DNA from: Frigidibacter sp. ROC022 | Lineage (GTDB): Bacteria > Pseudomonadota > Alphaproteobacteria > Rhodobacterales > Rhodobacteraceae | Assembly: GCF_024723735.1 (NCBI RefSeq) | Contig: NZ_JANQDU010000004.1 | Span: 372,001 to 436,000, forward strand | Reading direction: 5' to 3' | Length of the DNA: 64,000 bases | Shown here: positions 1 to 7,074 of the stretch, one piece after another | How positions within the stretch are numbered: position 1 is the stretch's first letter | Layout of the letters: each line of letters opens with the position of its first letter | Position numbers and translations under genes: made by a program | Notes under the pieces: generated by a model | The model's input: the letters and a program-made list of their open reading frames with translations, nothing else | Told to the model about the DNA's origin: nothing | The model's database searches: none

Positions 1-13
1 GGACTGGAAAACC

Positions 14-69
14 GAAGTCCGGCTCTGCGGCAGCGACTAGGCTGCCGCCGGCGCCAAGACCCGGACTTC
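14..69. other. Nested inverted repeat at the left edge
   Basis: Two inverted repeats are nested here. The outer 9-bp arms GAAGTCCGG (14-22) and CCGGACTTC (61-69) enclose an inner 8-bp stem GCGGCAGC (27-34) / GCTGCCGC (41-48) with the loop GACTAG. A short open frame from base 2 ends at TAG 38-40, so this could be the 3' end of a gene lying to the left, with a structured terminator or processing site. There is no T-tract. From 70 to 175 I see nothing else. Confidence 0.4.
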
Positions 70-175
70 ACTCTGCTGACCGCTGACGAATTCGTGTGCG
101 GGGCGCCCTGCAATTGCCCGGCGCCGGTCCCCATTTCCGATGCCATATGCTTGCGGCCCCGAACCGGTCCGCGAA

Positions 176-204
176 TTGACATGCCCCCGAGTGGGAATTA
201 GTTA
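176..204 (+). promoter_or_regulatory. Predicted sigma-70 promoter of the IclR gene
   Basis: A perfect TTGACA (-35, 176-181) is followed after 17 bp by TAGTTA (199-204). It lies 63 bp upstream of the IclR start codon. The operator palindrome at 217-233 falls just after the expected start of transcription. Confidence 0.5.
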
Positions 205-216
205 TCAATCCGATAA

Positions 217-243
217 ATGAAACCGTGTTTCATACAATGAAAC
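217..243. promoter_or_regulatory. Palindromic operator, probably for the IclR protein
   Basis: A perfect inverted repeat ATGAAAC-CGT-GTTTCAT (217-233) is followed by a third copy ATGAAAC at 237-243, exactly 20 bp (two helical turns) after the first. IclR-family regulators usually repress their own gene from palindromes of this kind. The site lies between the predicted promoter and the start codon, so autorepression is the simplest reading. Binding by this protein is inferred. Confidence 0.55.
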
Positions 244-266
244 AAGAGCGGCGAGGGACCACCTGA

Positions 267-1103
267 ATGCACCAGGGGAGCACGACCGACCGAAATGGCG
301 GCACGGGCTCGACGGATGGTCCGACCTACAAGGTCAACGTTCTGGAGCGCGCGATCTCCATCTTGCAGGCGTTTTCATCGGAAACGCCAAGGATGAGCCT
401 GTCCGAGATCGCGCGGGCCACGGGTCTGCACCGGTCCACCGCCCTGCGGCTGCTCTCGACGCTGACTCATGCGGGCATGGTGAACCGCGATGCCGTCACG
501 GGGCGCTATGCGCTCGGCTACGAGGTCATCGCCATGGCGGAAGTGGCCCGCATCGGGACCGGTATTGTCGATTGCGCGCGGCCGGTGATTCGGGAGATGT
601 CCGAACGATTGAACGAAACCGTGGTGTTGTCGGTCCGGTCGGGTGACTTCCGGGTGAATGTCGAGCAGGTCATCGGCAATCAGGTGGTCCGGAGCGTTGT
701 GGAACTGGGCAACCAGAAGCCGCTGACCATCGGCGTGCCCTCGCTGCTCATCCTGTCCAGCCTGCCGACCGAGGAGGTCCATGCCATTGCCGAGCGGGTC
801 ATGCCGCTGACCCTGGCGCAGGACCCTGAGTTCTCGCTCGAGAAGCTGGACCGGCGCCTCACGCAGATCCGCAGCGACGGCTACTACATGAACATGACGC
901 ATTTCCGCCCGGATGGCACACCCGGCTCGTCCGCGATCGCGGCTCCGATCAGGGCGCGGCGCGGAGAGGTGGTCGCGACGATCAGCGTCTCGCTTCCGAT
1001 CGGCCGGATGACCGAGGCGACACAGGCCGAGGCCATTGCCGAAGCACTGCGCGGCGCGGAAGAGGTCTCTGCCCGGCTGGGTCAGGCGGGGCACGCGGTA
1101 TAG
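267..1103 (+). CDS. IclR family transcriptional regulator
   Basis: This 278-residue protein has the two-domain IclR layout. A winged helix-turn-helix covers roughly residues 22-85, with the recognition segment SLSEIARATGLHRSTALRLL. The C-terminal effector-binding domain (about 100-270) contains the family-typical region around DGYYMNMTHFRPDGT and GSSAIAAPIR. A hydrophilic 20-residue leader precedes the HTH. The ATG follows GAGGGA at suitable spacing. The next gene is an aminotransferase on the opposite strand, so the regulated pathway cannot be read from the window; targets may lie to the left. A perfect palindrome just upstream suggests autoregulation. Family assignment is secure; the ligand is unknown. 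Confidence 0.9.
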   Translation: MHQGSTTDRNGGTGSTDGPTYKVNVLERAISILQAFSSETPRMSLSEIARATGLHRSTALRLLSTLTHAGMVNRDAVTGRYALGYEVIAMAEVARIGTGIVDCARPVIREMSERLNETVVLSVRSGDFRVNVEQVIGNQVVRSVVELGNQKPLTIGVPSLLILSSLPTEEVHAIAERVMPLTLAQDPEFSLEKLDRRLTQIRSDGYYMNMTHFRPDGTPGSSAIAAPIRARRGEVVATISVSLPIGRMTEATQAEAIAEALRGAEEVSARLGQAGHAV

Positions 1104-1188
1104 CGACCGGCCCGGCATCCCGAAGGCCCGGCCAGCATGCTGTCGGGGGCGGGTATGGCGCCAGTTCTCGCTGCCCGGACGCGCGGCG

Positions 1189-2112
1189 CTACTTCGTGTC
1201 AGCTTCCACCAAAGCCTTGTAAAGGCATCTGATCCGGTCGAAGACCGGCCCGCGGCCACCCTGCGTGCCGACCGGCTTGCCGTCGATCTCGGCCACCGGG
1301 GTCTGGGCGCCGAAGCTGCCGGTGAGGAAGGCTTCGTCGGCGCCATAGGCTTCGTAGAGCGAGAAATTCTTCTGGAACACGGGAATGCCGTTGGCCTGGC
1401 AGAGCTGGATCACCTTGGCGCGGGTGACGCCGTTCATGCAGTAGTCGCCGGTCGAGGTCCAAACCTCGCCGCGCCGGACGATGAAGAAATTGCAGGCATT
1501 GGTGGTGTTCACGAATCCATGCGGGTCGAGCATCAGCGCTTCGTCGGCCCCGGCCTGTTCGGCCTGCAGGCAGGCGATCACGCAGTTCAGCTTGGAATGC
1601 GAGTTGAATTTCGGGTCCTGGCTGTTCGGCAGGCCCCGGACCTGCGGCACGGTCGCCAGGCGGATGCCCTTGGCCTGCAGGGCCTCCACCGGTTTCGAAT
1701 GCTCCATGATGATGACCACGGTCGGTCCGCTCTGCGACAGTTTCGGATGCTGGAACGGCCGGCTCTTGGGCCCCCGCGTCACCATCAGGCGGCAGTGCAC
1801 ATCGTGGGTCATGCCGTTGGCCTCGGCGGTGCGGCGCAGCGCTTCGGCCACTCCGGCACGATCCATGCCGATGTCGAGGTTCACCGCCTTGCAGCTGTCG
1901 AACAGCCGGTTCATGTGGTCCTCGAAAAAGGCCCATTTCCCGTTGTAGAGCCGCATCCCTTCCCACATCCCGTCGCCCAGCAGAAAACCGGAATCGTAGA
2001 CCGAGACCTTGGCCTCGTCGCGCGGCACCAGCTCGCCGTTCACATAGATCAGGATATCGCGGTTGCGGGGGTCGTCTTCGGCGGAATGGGTGGTTTCGGC
2101 GTGGTCGGTCAT
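1189..2112 (-). CDS. Class IV aminotransferase (branched-chain / D-amino acid type)
   Basis: A 307-residue PLP-dependent fold-type IV transaminase, the family of IlvE, D-alanine aminotransferase and aminodeoxychorismate lyase. The N-terminal half has YVNGELVPRDEAKVSVYDSG and GDGMWEGMRLY. The PLP lysine lies in NSHSKLNCVIA, and the phosphate-binding part follows at NTTNACNFF and DEAFLTGSFGA. The ATG at 2112 is preferred over longer frames because similarity to the family starts there and the upstream extension is low complexity. It stands alone and faces away from the SulP gene. Sequence alone does not separate branched-chain from D-amino acid or other amino donors. Confidence 0.85.
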   Translation of the reverse strand: MTDHAETTHSAEDDPRNRDILIYVNGELVPRDEAKVSVYDSGFLLGDGMWEGMRLYNGKWAFFEDHMNRLFDSCKAVNLDIGMDRAGVAEALRRTAEANGMTHDVHCRLMVTRGPKSRPFQHPKLSQSGPTVVIIMEHSKPVEALQAKGIRLATVPQVRGLPNSQDPKFNSHSKLNCVIACLQAEQAGADEALMLDPHGFVNTTNACNFFIVRRGEVWTSTGDYCMNGVTRAKVIQLCQANGIPVFQKNFSLYEAYGADEAFLTGSFGAQTPVAEIDGKPVGTQGGRGPVFDRIRCLYKALVEADTK

Positions 2113-2420
2113 GGCGGGCTCCGAAGCATGGGCGTTCGGATAGGCTTCTAGGCCCTGGCATTGGCCACTCCAAGCCCTGCCGGAGCCCGAACCCGTCGGA
2201 CCGCGGAATGCAGGGACCACCCGGGGCCGGGGCGCCGATTGCCGCTTGACGTGGACTCCCGCCGGGCGTGGTGTTTTGACTTCCTGTCTGCACCCGGTTA
2301 CAGGACCGGCGCGCCATGCCGGGCAGGGAACTCTGTTTGCACCGGCGGGCCTGTGGCGCATGTTGCAACGCATGAAACAGCCGGGATCGTAGCAGGCAGG
2401 GGCCGCCGCTTCGACCGGGA
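2113..2420. other. Divergent intergenic region with a candidate promoter
   Basis: This is 308 bp between the divergent aminotransferase and SulP genes. Open frames exist but none resembles a protein. A candidate plus-strand promoter is TTGACT (2276-2281), 17 bp, TACAGG (2299-2304), which would leave a leader of over 100 bases before SulP. A TTGCAA palindrome lies near 2372. I see no terminator or repeat. Confidence 0.3.
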
Positions 2421-3923
2421 ATGGATTTTCGGATGATCTCACTGGACGCGCTGCGCAGCCAATGGCTGGGCAATATTCGCGGTGACCTCATGTCGGGCCT
2501 CGTCGTGGCACTGGCGCTGATCCCCGAGGCAATCGCCTTTTCGATCATCGCGGGGGTCGATCCCAAGGTCGGGCTCTATGCCAGTTTCTCGATCGCGGTC
2601 ATCACCGCGATCACCGGTGGCCGCCCCGCGATGATCTCGGCCGCGACCGCCGCCACGGCGGTGCTGATGGTGACCCTGGTCCGCGACCACGGGCTGCAAT
2701 ACCTGCTGGCCACCACGGTCCTGGCCGGGCTTCTGCAGATCGGCGCCGGGCTGATGCGGCTGGGCCATGTCATGCGCTTCGTCTCGAAATCGGTGATGAC
2801 CGGCTTCGTCAACGCTCTGGCGATCCTGATCTTTCTGGCCCAGGTGCCCGAGCTTGATCCGCGTCTCGTGCCCTGGTTCACCTATGTGCTGGTCGCGGCT
2901 GGTCTGGCGATCATCTACCTGTTCCCGCTGTTGACCCGCGCCGTGCCCTCGCCGCTGGTGACGATCGTCGTGCTGACCTCGCTGACCTTCGTCTTCGGCT
3001 GGGACGTCCGTACCGTCGGCGACATGGGCGAGCTGCCGGATTCCTTCCCGGTCTTCCTGATCCCCGACATTCCGCTGAATTTCGACACCCTGCGGATCAT
3101 CTTCCCCTATGCGCTGGCCGTCGCGGTCGTGGGCCTTCTGGAAAGCCTGATGACGCAGAATCTGGTCGATGAGCTGACCGACACCACCTCGGACCGCAAT
3201 CAGGAATGCATCGGCCAGGGCATCGCCAACACCTGCACCGGCTTCATCGGCGGCATGGCGGGCTGCGCGATGATCGGCCAGTCGATGATCAACGTGAAGT
3301 CCGGCGGCCGCGGGCGGTTGTCCTGTTTCACCGCCGGCGTCGTGCTGCTCTTCATGGTCGTGGTGCTGGGCGATCTGGTGTCGAGGATTCCGATGGCGGC
3401 GCTGGTCGCGATCATGATCATGGTCTCGATCGGCACCTTTTCCTGGTCCTCGATCAAGGCGCTGCGGCTGCATCCGACCAGTTCCTCGATCGTGATGCTG
3501 GCCACGGTCGCCTTCGTGGTCTGGACCCACAACCTGGCGATCGGGGTCGTGGTCGGGGTGCTGCTCTCGGGCATCTTCTTCGCCGGCAAGATCGCGCAGC
3601 TGTTCCGGGTCACTTCCACCGCCTCGGCCGATGGGCGCGAGCGGACCTATCGGATCGAGGGGCAGCTGTTCTATGCCTCGGTCGAGGACTTCATGAAGGC
3701 CTTCGATTTCCGCGAGGCGCTGGACAGGGTCACCATCGACGTGTCCGAGGCGCATATCTGGGACATCTCCTCGGTGCAGGCGCTGGACATGGCGGTGCTG
3801 AAGTTCCGCCGCGACGGGGCCGAGGTGCGGATCGTCGGGATGAACGAGGCGTCGGAGACCATCGTGGACCGGCTGGCGATACACGACAAGCCCGGGGCGA
3901 TGGACAAACTGGTGGCGCATTGA
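2421..3923 (+). CDS. SulP family inorganic anion transporter with STAS domain
   Basis: A 500-residue inner-membrane transporter of the SLC26/SulP family. Residues about 10-395 are a run of hydrophobic segments with the SulP signature region ALIPEAIAFSIIAGVDPKVG near the N terminus. The C-terminal STAS domain (about 410-495) follows with YRIEGQLFYASVEDF and WDISSVQALD. Known substrates in the family are sulfate, bicarbonate, C4-dicarboxylates and other anions; this sequence does not decide between them. ATG 2421 is used, and ATG 2433 is possible since neither has a clear ribosome site. A universal stress protein gene follows 31 bp later, a common pairing for SulP genes. Confidence 0.88.
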   Translation: MDFRMISLDALRSQWLGNIRGDLMSGLVVALALIPEAIAFSIIAGVDPKVGLYASFSIAVITAITGGRPAMISAATAATAVLMVTLVRDHGLQYLLATTVLAGLLQIGAGLMRLGHVMRFVSKSVMTGFVNALAILIFLAQVPELDPRLVPWFTYVLVAAGLAIIYLFPLLTRAVPSPLVTIVVLTSLTFVFGWDVRTVGDMGELPDSFPVFLIPDIPLNFDTLRIIFPYALAVAVVGLLESLMTQNLVDELTDTTSDRNQECIGQGIANTCTGFIGGMAGCAMIGQSMINVKSGGRGRLSCFTAGVVLLFMVVVLGDLVSRIPMAALVAIMIMVSIGTFSWSSIKALRLHPTSSSIVMLATVAFVVWTHNLAIGVVVGVLLSGIFFAGKIAQLFRVTSTASADGRERTYRIEGQLFYASVEDFMKAFDFREALDRVTIDVSEAHIWDISSVQALDMAVLKFRRDGAEVRIVGMNEASETIVDRLAIHDKPGAMDKLVAH

Positions 3924-3954
3924 CCATGCTGGGGACAGATGGGGGAGAGCGGTG

Positions 3955-4803
3955 ATGGACAAGATACTGGCACTGGTGGACGGCTCGATCTATGCGGCCT
4001 CGGTCTGCGATCATGCGGCCTGGCTGGCCGGACGCCTCGGCGCCCCGGTCGAACTGCTGCATGTTCTCGGGCGGCGCGAGGCCCCGGGGGAAAAGGACCT
4101 TTCCGGCGCAGTGGGCCTGGGCGCCCGGTCGAGCATCCTGGAAAAACTGGCGACGCTGGACGAGGAACGCTCGAAACTGGTGGCCGAGCGGGGCCGGGCG
4201 ATCCTGGACGACGCAAGGGCGCTGATCGAGAAATCCGGGCTGGAAGGCGTCACAACGCGGCTTCGCCATGGCGACCTGATCGAGGAGGTCGCGGCGCAGG
4301 AAGGTGCGGCCAGCCTGATCGTGATCGGCAAGCGCGGCGCAGCGGCGGATTTCGCGCATGGCCATCTCGGGTCGAATCTCGAACGGATCGTGCGGGCCAG
4401 CCATCGGCCGGTGGTGGTCGCCTCGCGCGCCTTCCGGCCGATCGCCAAGGTGCTGATCGCCTATGACGGCGGCGCCTCGGCCGCGCGGATCATCGACCAT
4501 GTGGCCACGTCGCCGATCTATGCCGGGCTGCCGGTTCGGCTGGTGACGGTCGGCGGCGGGGCCGAGGTGCTGGCCGGTCTCGAGTCGGCAGGCGAACGGT
4601 TGCGCGCGGCCGGGCTGGAGGCAGAGACCCTGCAGGTCCAGGGGCAGCCCGACAAGGCCTTGGGCGCGATGGTCGAGGCCGAGCATTTCGACATGCTGGT
4701 GATGGGCGCCTACGGTCACAGCCGGGTGCGCAGCCTGATCATCGGTTCGACCACGACCGAAATGGTGCGATCCTGCAAGGTTCCGGTGGTGCTGCTGCGC
4801 TAG
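3955..4803 (+). CDS. Universal stress protein with tandem UspA domains
   Basis: A 282-residue cytosolic protein made of two UspA domains, about residues 1-150 and 158-282. The second domain keeps the ATP-binding pattern G-2X-G-9X-G(S/T) as GAYGHSRVRSLIIGS. The first has a similar but one residue longer loop starting GKRG. ATG 3955 is chosen because GGGGGAG lies at good spacing; a GTG just before it is an alternative. It is probably cotranscribed with the SulP transporter 31 bp upstream and may modulate it or respond to the same stress. The exact role is unknown. Confidence 0.85.
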   Translation: MDKILALVDGSIYAASVCDHAAWLAGRLGAPVELLHVLGRREAPGEKDLSGAVGLGARSSILEKLATLDEERSKLVAERGRAILDDARALIEKSGLEGVTTRLRHGDLIEEVAAQEGAASLIVIGKRGAAADFAHGHLGSNLERIVRASHRPVVVASRAFRPIAKVLIAYDGGASAARIIDHVATSPIYAGLPVRLVTVGGGAEVLAGLESAGERLRAAGLEAETLQVQGQPDKALGAMVEAEHFDMLVMGAYGHSRVRSLIIGSTTTEMVRSCKVPVVLLR

Positions 4804-4883
4804 GGGCGGATTTCCGGTAACGGATGTTTGCACAAATTTCCCCCGAAATCAGCCGCTTGGGTATGGCACGGCACGCAACGCAA

Positions 4884-4912
4884 TTGACACCGGGGCTTCA
4901 GCCGCGTGTTAT
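4884..4912 (+). promoter_or_regulatory. Predicted sigma-70 promoter of the betaine-type transporter operon
   Basis: TTGACA (4884-4889), exactly 17 bp, then TGTTAT (4907-4912), about 100 bp ahead of the substrate-binding protein gene. It is the best -35/-10 match in this intergenic region. Confidence 0.5.
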
Positions 4913-5011
4913 TCGGCGCCAAGGGCCAGGGGGATCGGGGCAAAAAGCTCTCGGGCGTCGCTATGGCGCACCGTCCTCGGTCCGGCACCGAAACTGCCTA
5001 GGGAGCTTGTA

Positions 5012-5968
5012 ATGACATCATTCAAATCTTTTGGACGCCTCGCCCTGACCGGCGCGGCCCTGGCCATGGCGCTGCCTGCGCTGGCCGAGGATTCGCCCGA
5101 CCCGATCAAGCTGACGCTGCACGACTGGACCGGCCAGCTCATCACCACCAATATCATGGGTGAAGTCCTGAAAGCCGCCGGCAACAACGTGGAATACGTT
5201 CAGGCCGACTACCTGGCGCAGTTCGCGGGTCTGGAAACCGGCGATCTCGATGTGGCGATGGAGATGTGGGAAACCACCGGCCGCGAGGCGATGGATGCCG
5301 CCATCGCCACCGGCAATGTCGAGAACTTCGGCCCGACCGGGATGAAGGCCAAGGAAGAGTGGTGGTATCCGCTCTACATGAAGGACAAATGCCCCGGCCT
5401 GCCCGATTGGCACGCGCTGCTGGAACCGGCTTGTGCCGAGGCCTTCTCGACCGCCGAAACGGCCCCGAAAGGCCGCTATCTGGGCGGCCCGGTGACCTGG
5501 GGCGGGTTCGATGACGAACGTGTCGAGGCGCTGGACCTGCCGTTCGAGGTGATCCATGCCGGCACCGACGCGGCGCTGTTCGCCGAGCTGGAGAGCGCCT
5601 ATCAGCGTCAGGCGCCGATCATGCTCTGGATCTACGCGCCGCACTGGGCTCCGGCCAAGTATGAAGGCGAATGGGTCGAGTTTCCGACCTATTCCCCCGA
5701 GTGCTACAACGACCCGTCGGTCGGCGTGAACCCGGACATGGCCTATGACTGCGGCAAGCCCTTCGGCGAAATCTGGAAGGTCGGCTGGGTCGGCGTCAAG
5801 GACAAGTGGCCGGGCGCCTATGCCGCGATCAAGGCGTTCCATATCGAGAACGACGAGATGGGCAAGATGATCACCGAGGTCGATCTCGAGGGCAAGACCG
5901 TCGAAGAGGTCACGGCCGAGTGGATGGCGGCCAACGAAACCCGCTGGAAGGCCTGGATCGGCCAGTAA
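5012..5968 (+). CDS. Glycine betaine/quaternary-amine ABC transporter substrate-binding protein (OpuAC/ProX family)
   Basis: A 318-residue exported binding protein. The signal peptide ends at LPALA-ED (about residue 25). The mature part is an OpuAC domain rich in tryptophans that could form the aromatic cage for trimethylammonium groups: LHDWTG, EMWETTG, EEWWYPLY, MLWIYAPHW. Two cysteines in DKCPGLPDW and EPACAEAF may pair. It heads an operon with an ATPase and a double-length permease. The next genes (a kinase-like protein and a dimethylglycine/sarcosine dehydrogenase-type protein) suggest uptake for catabolism rather than only osmoprotection. Glycine betaine or choline derivatives are the default ligands; trimethylamine N-oxide (TmoX-like) is a real alternative. 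Confidence 0.87.
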   Translation: MTSFKSFGRLALTGAALAMALPALAEDSPDPIKLTLHDWTGQLITTNIMGEVLKAAGNNVEYVQADYLAQFAGLETGDLDVAMEMWETTGREAMDAAIATGNVENFGPTGMKAKEEWWYPLYMKDKCPGLPDWHALLEPACAEAFSTAETAPKGRYLGGPVTWGGFDDERVEALDLPFEVIHAGTDAALFAELESAYQRQAPIMLWIYAPHWAPAKYEGEWVEFPTYSPECYNDPSVGVNPDMAYDCGKPFGEIWKVGWVGVKDKWPGAYAAIKAFHIENDEMGKMITEVDLEGKTVEEVTAEWMAANETRWKAWIGQ

Positions 5969-5994
5969 CCGGCCCGACGGCTCACCCATGAAAG

Positions 5995-6019
5995 GCGCTG
6001 CCCGGATGCCGGGCGGCGC
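5995..6019 (+). terminator. Strong intercistronic hairpin after the binding-protein gene
   Basis: GCGCTGCCCGG (5995-6005), loop ATG, CCGGGCGGCGC (6009-6019) forms an 11-bp stem with one G-U pair. It starts 26 bp after the stop codon. It has no T-tract, so it more likely stabilises the upstream message or attenuates expression of the ATPase and permease genes than fully terminates. Confidence 0.5.
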
Positions 6020-6042
6020 ATGTCTCTACGATCAGGAATTCC

Positions 6043-7071
6043 ATGTCCGACCAAGCGGCACCGCAGGCCAAGCTCGTCTGTCGCAATCTCTGGAAACTCT
6101 TCGGAGCCCGCGCCCCCGAGGCGCTCGACCGCCTCGGCAGCGAGGTCTCGGCCCGGGACCTGGCCGAGGCCGGGCTGGTGGCCGCGGTCCGGTCCGTCGA
6201 TCTGGCGGTGCAGCCGGGCGAGGTCTTCGTCATCATGGGCCTGTCGGGCTCGGGCAAGTCCACCCTGGTCCGGCTGATGTCGCGGCTGATCGAGCCGACC
6301 TCGGGCGAAGTGCTGCTCGACGGGCAGAACCTGCTGGCGATCTCGAAATCCGAGATGACCCGGATCCGGCGGCACCGGATGGGCATGGTGTTCCAGCATT
6401 TCGCGCTGCTGCCGCATCTGAGCGTGCTCGACAACGTCGCCTTTCCGCTGGCGGTGCAGGGGCTGAACCGCGCCGAACGGCTGAAACGTGCAAGCGCCAT
6501 GGTCGAACTGGTCGGGTTGGCGGGCCGCGAGGACGCGATGCCGCGGCAGCTGTCGGGCGGCCAGCAGCAACGTGTCGGCATTGCCCGCAGCCTGGCGGTG
6601 GAGCCGGAACTCTGGTTCCTGGACGAACCCTTCTCGGCGCTCGATCCGCTGATCCGCCGCGAAATGCAGGACGAGCTGATGCGCCTGCAGCAGGTGCTGA
6701 AGAAGACCATCGTGTTCATCACCCATGACTTCGACGAGGCGATCCGTCTGGCCGACCGGATCGCGATCATGAAGGACGGCGAGATCGTGCAATGCGACAC
6801 GCCCGAGCAGGTGGTGCTGAACCCGGCCACCGATTATGTCCGCGAGTTCTCCCGCGCCGTGCCGCGCGCCAAGGTGATGCGGGTGACCTCCGCGATGGAA
6901 CCCGGTGCCGGCGGCGCCGATCTGGCAGAGGTGGCCGGCAGCGCCACGGTGGCCGAGGCGGCGCCCGCCTTTCTGCAGGGCGCCGAGGCGCTTCAGGTCA
7001 CCGGCCCGGATGGCGCGAAGCTGGGCGTGCTGCGCCGCGACGCCGTGATCCGGCTGATGCTGGAAGGCTGA
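6043..7071 (+). CDS. Glycine betaine/proline-type ABC transporter ATP-binding protein (ProV family)
   Basis: A 342-residue cytosolic ATPase that powers the adjoining permease. Walker A is GLSGSGKST (about residue 66), the signature is LSGGQQQR and Walker B is LWFLDEPFSALD, followed by the switch histidine in FITHDFDEA. The N-terminal lead-in LFGARAPEALDRL is typical of ProV/OpuAA rather than of generic ABC ATPases. The C-terminal 80 residues after the nucleotide domain are alanine-rich and could be a degenerate regulatory domain. The gene follows the hairpin at 5995-6019 and ends 3 bp before the permease, so the two are tightly coupled. Confidence 0.9.
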   Translation: MSDQAAPQAKLVCRNLWKLFGARAPEALDRLGSEVSARDLAEAGLVAAVRSVDLAVQPGEVFVIMGLSGSGKSTLVRLMSRLIEPTSGEVLLDGQNLLAISKSEMTRIRRHRMGMVFQHFALLPHLSVLDNVAFPLAVQGLNRAERLKRASAMVELVGLAGREDAMPRQLSGGQQQRVGIARSLAVEPELWFLDEPFSALDPLIRREMQDELMRLQQVLKKTIVFITHDFDEAIRLADRIAIMKDGEIVQCDTPEQVVLNPATDYVREFSRAVPRAKVMRVTSAMEPGAGGADLAEVAGSATVAEAAPAFLQGAEALQVTGPDGAKLGVLRRDAVIRLMLEG

Positions 7072-7074
7072 GCG

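Noticed and set aside
2161-2436. A 91-codon plus-strand frame in the SulP upstream region
   Set aside because: No ribosome site, no family resemblance, and it overlaps the SulP start.
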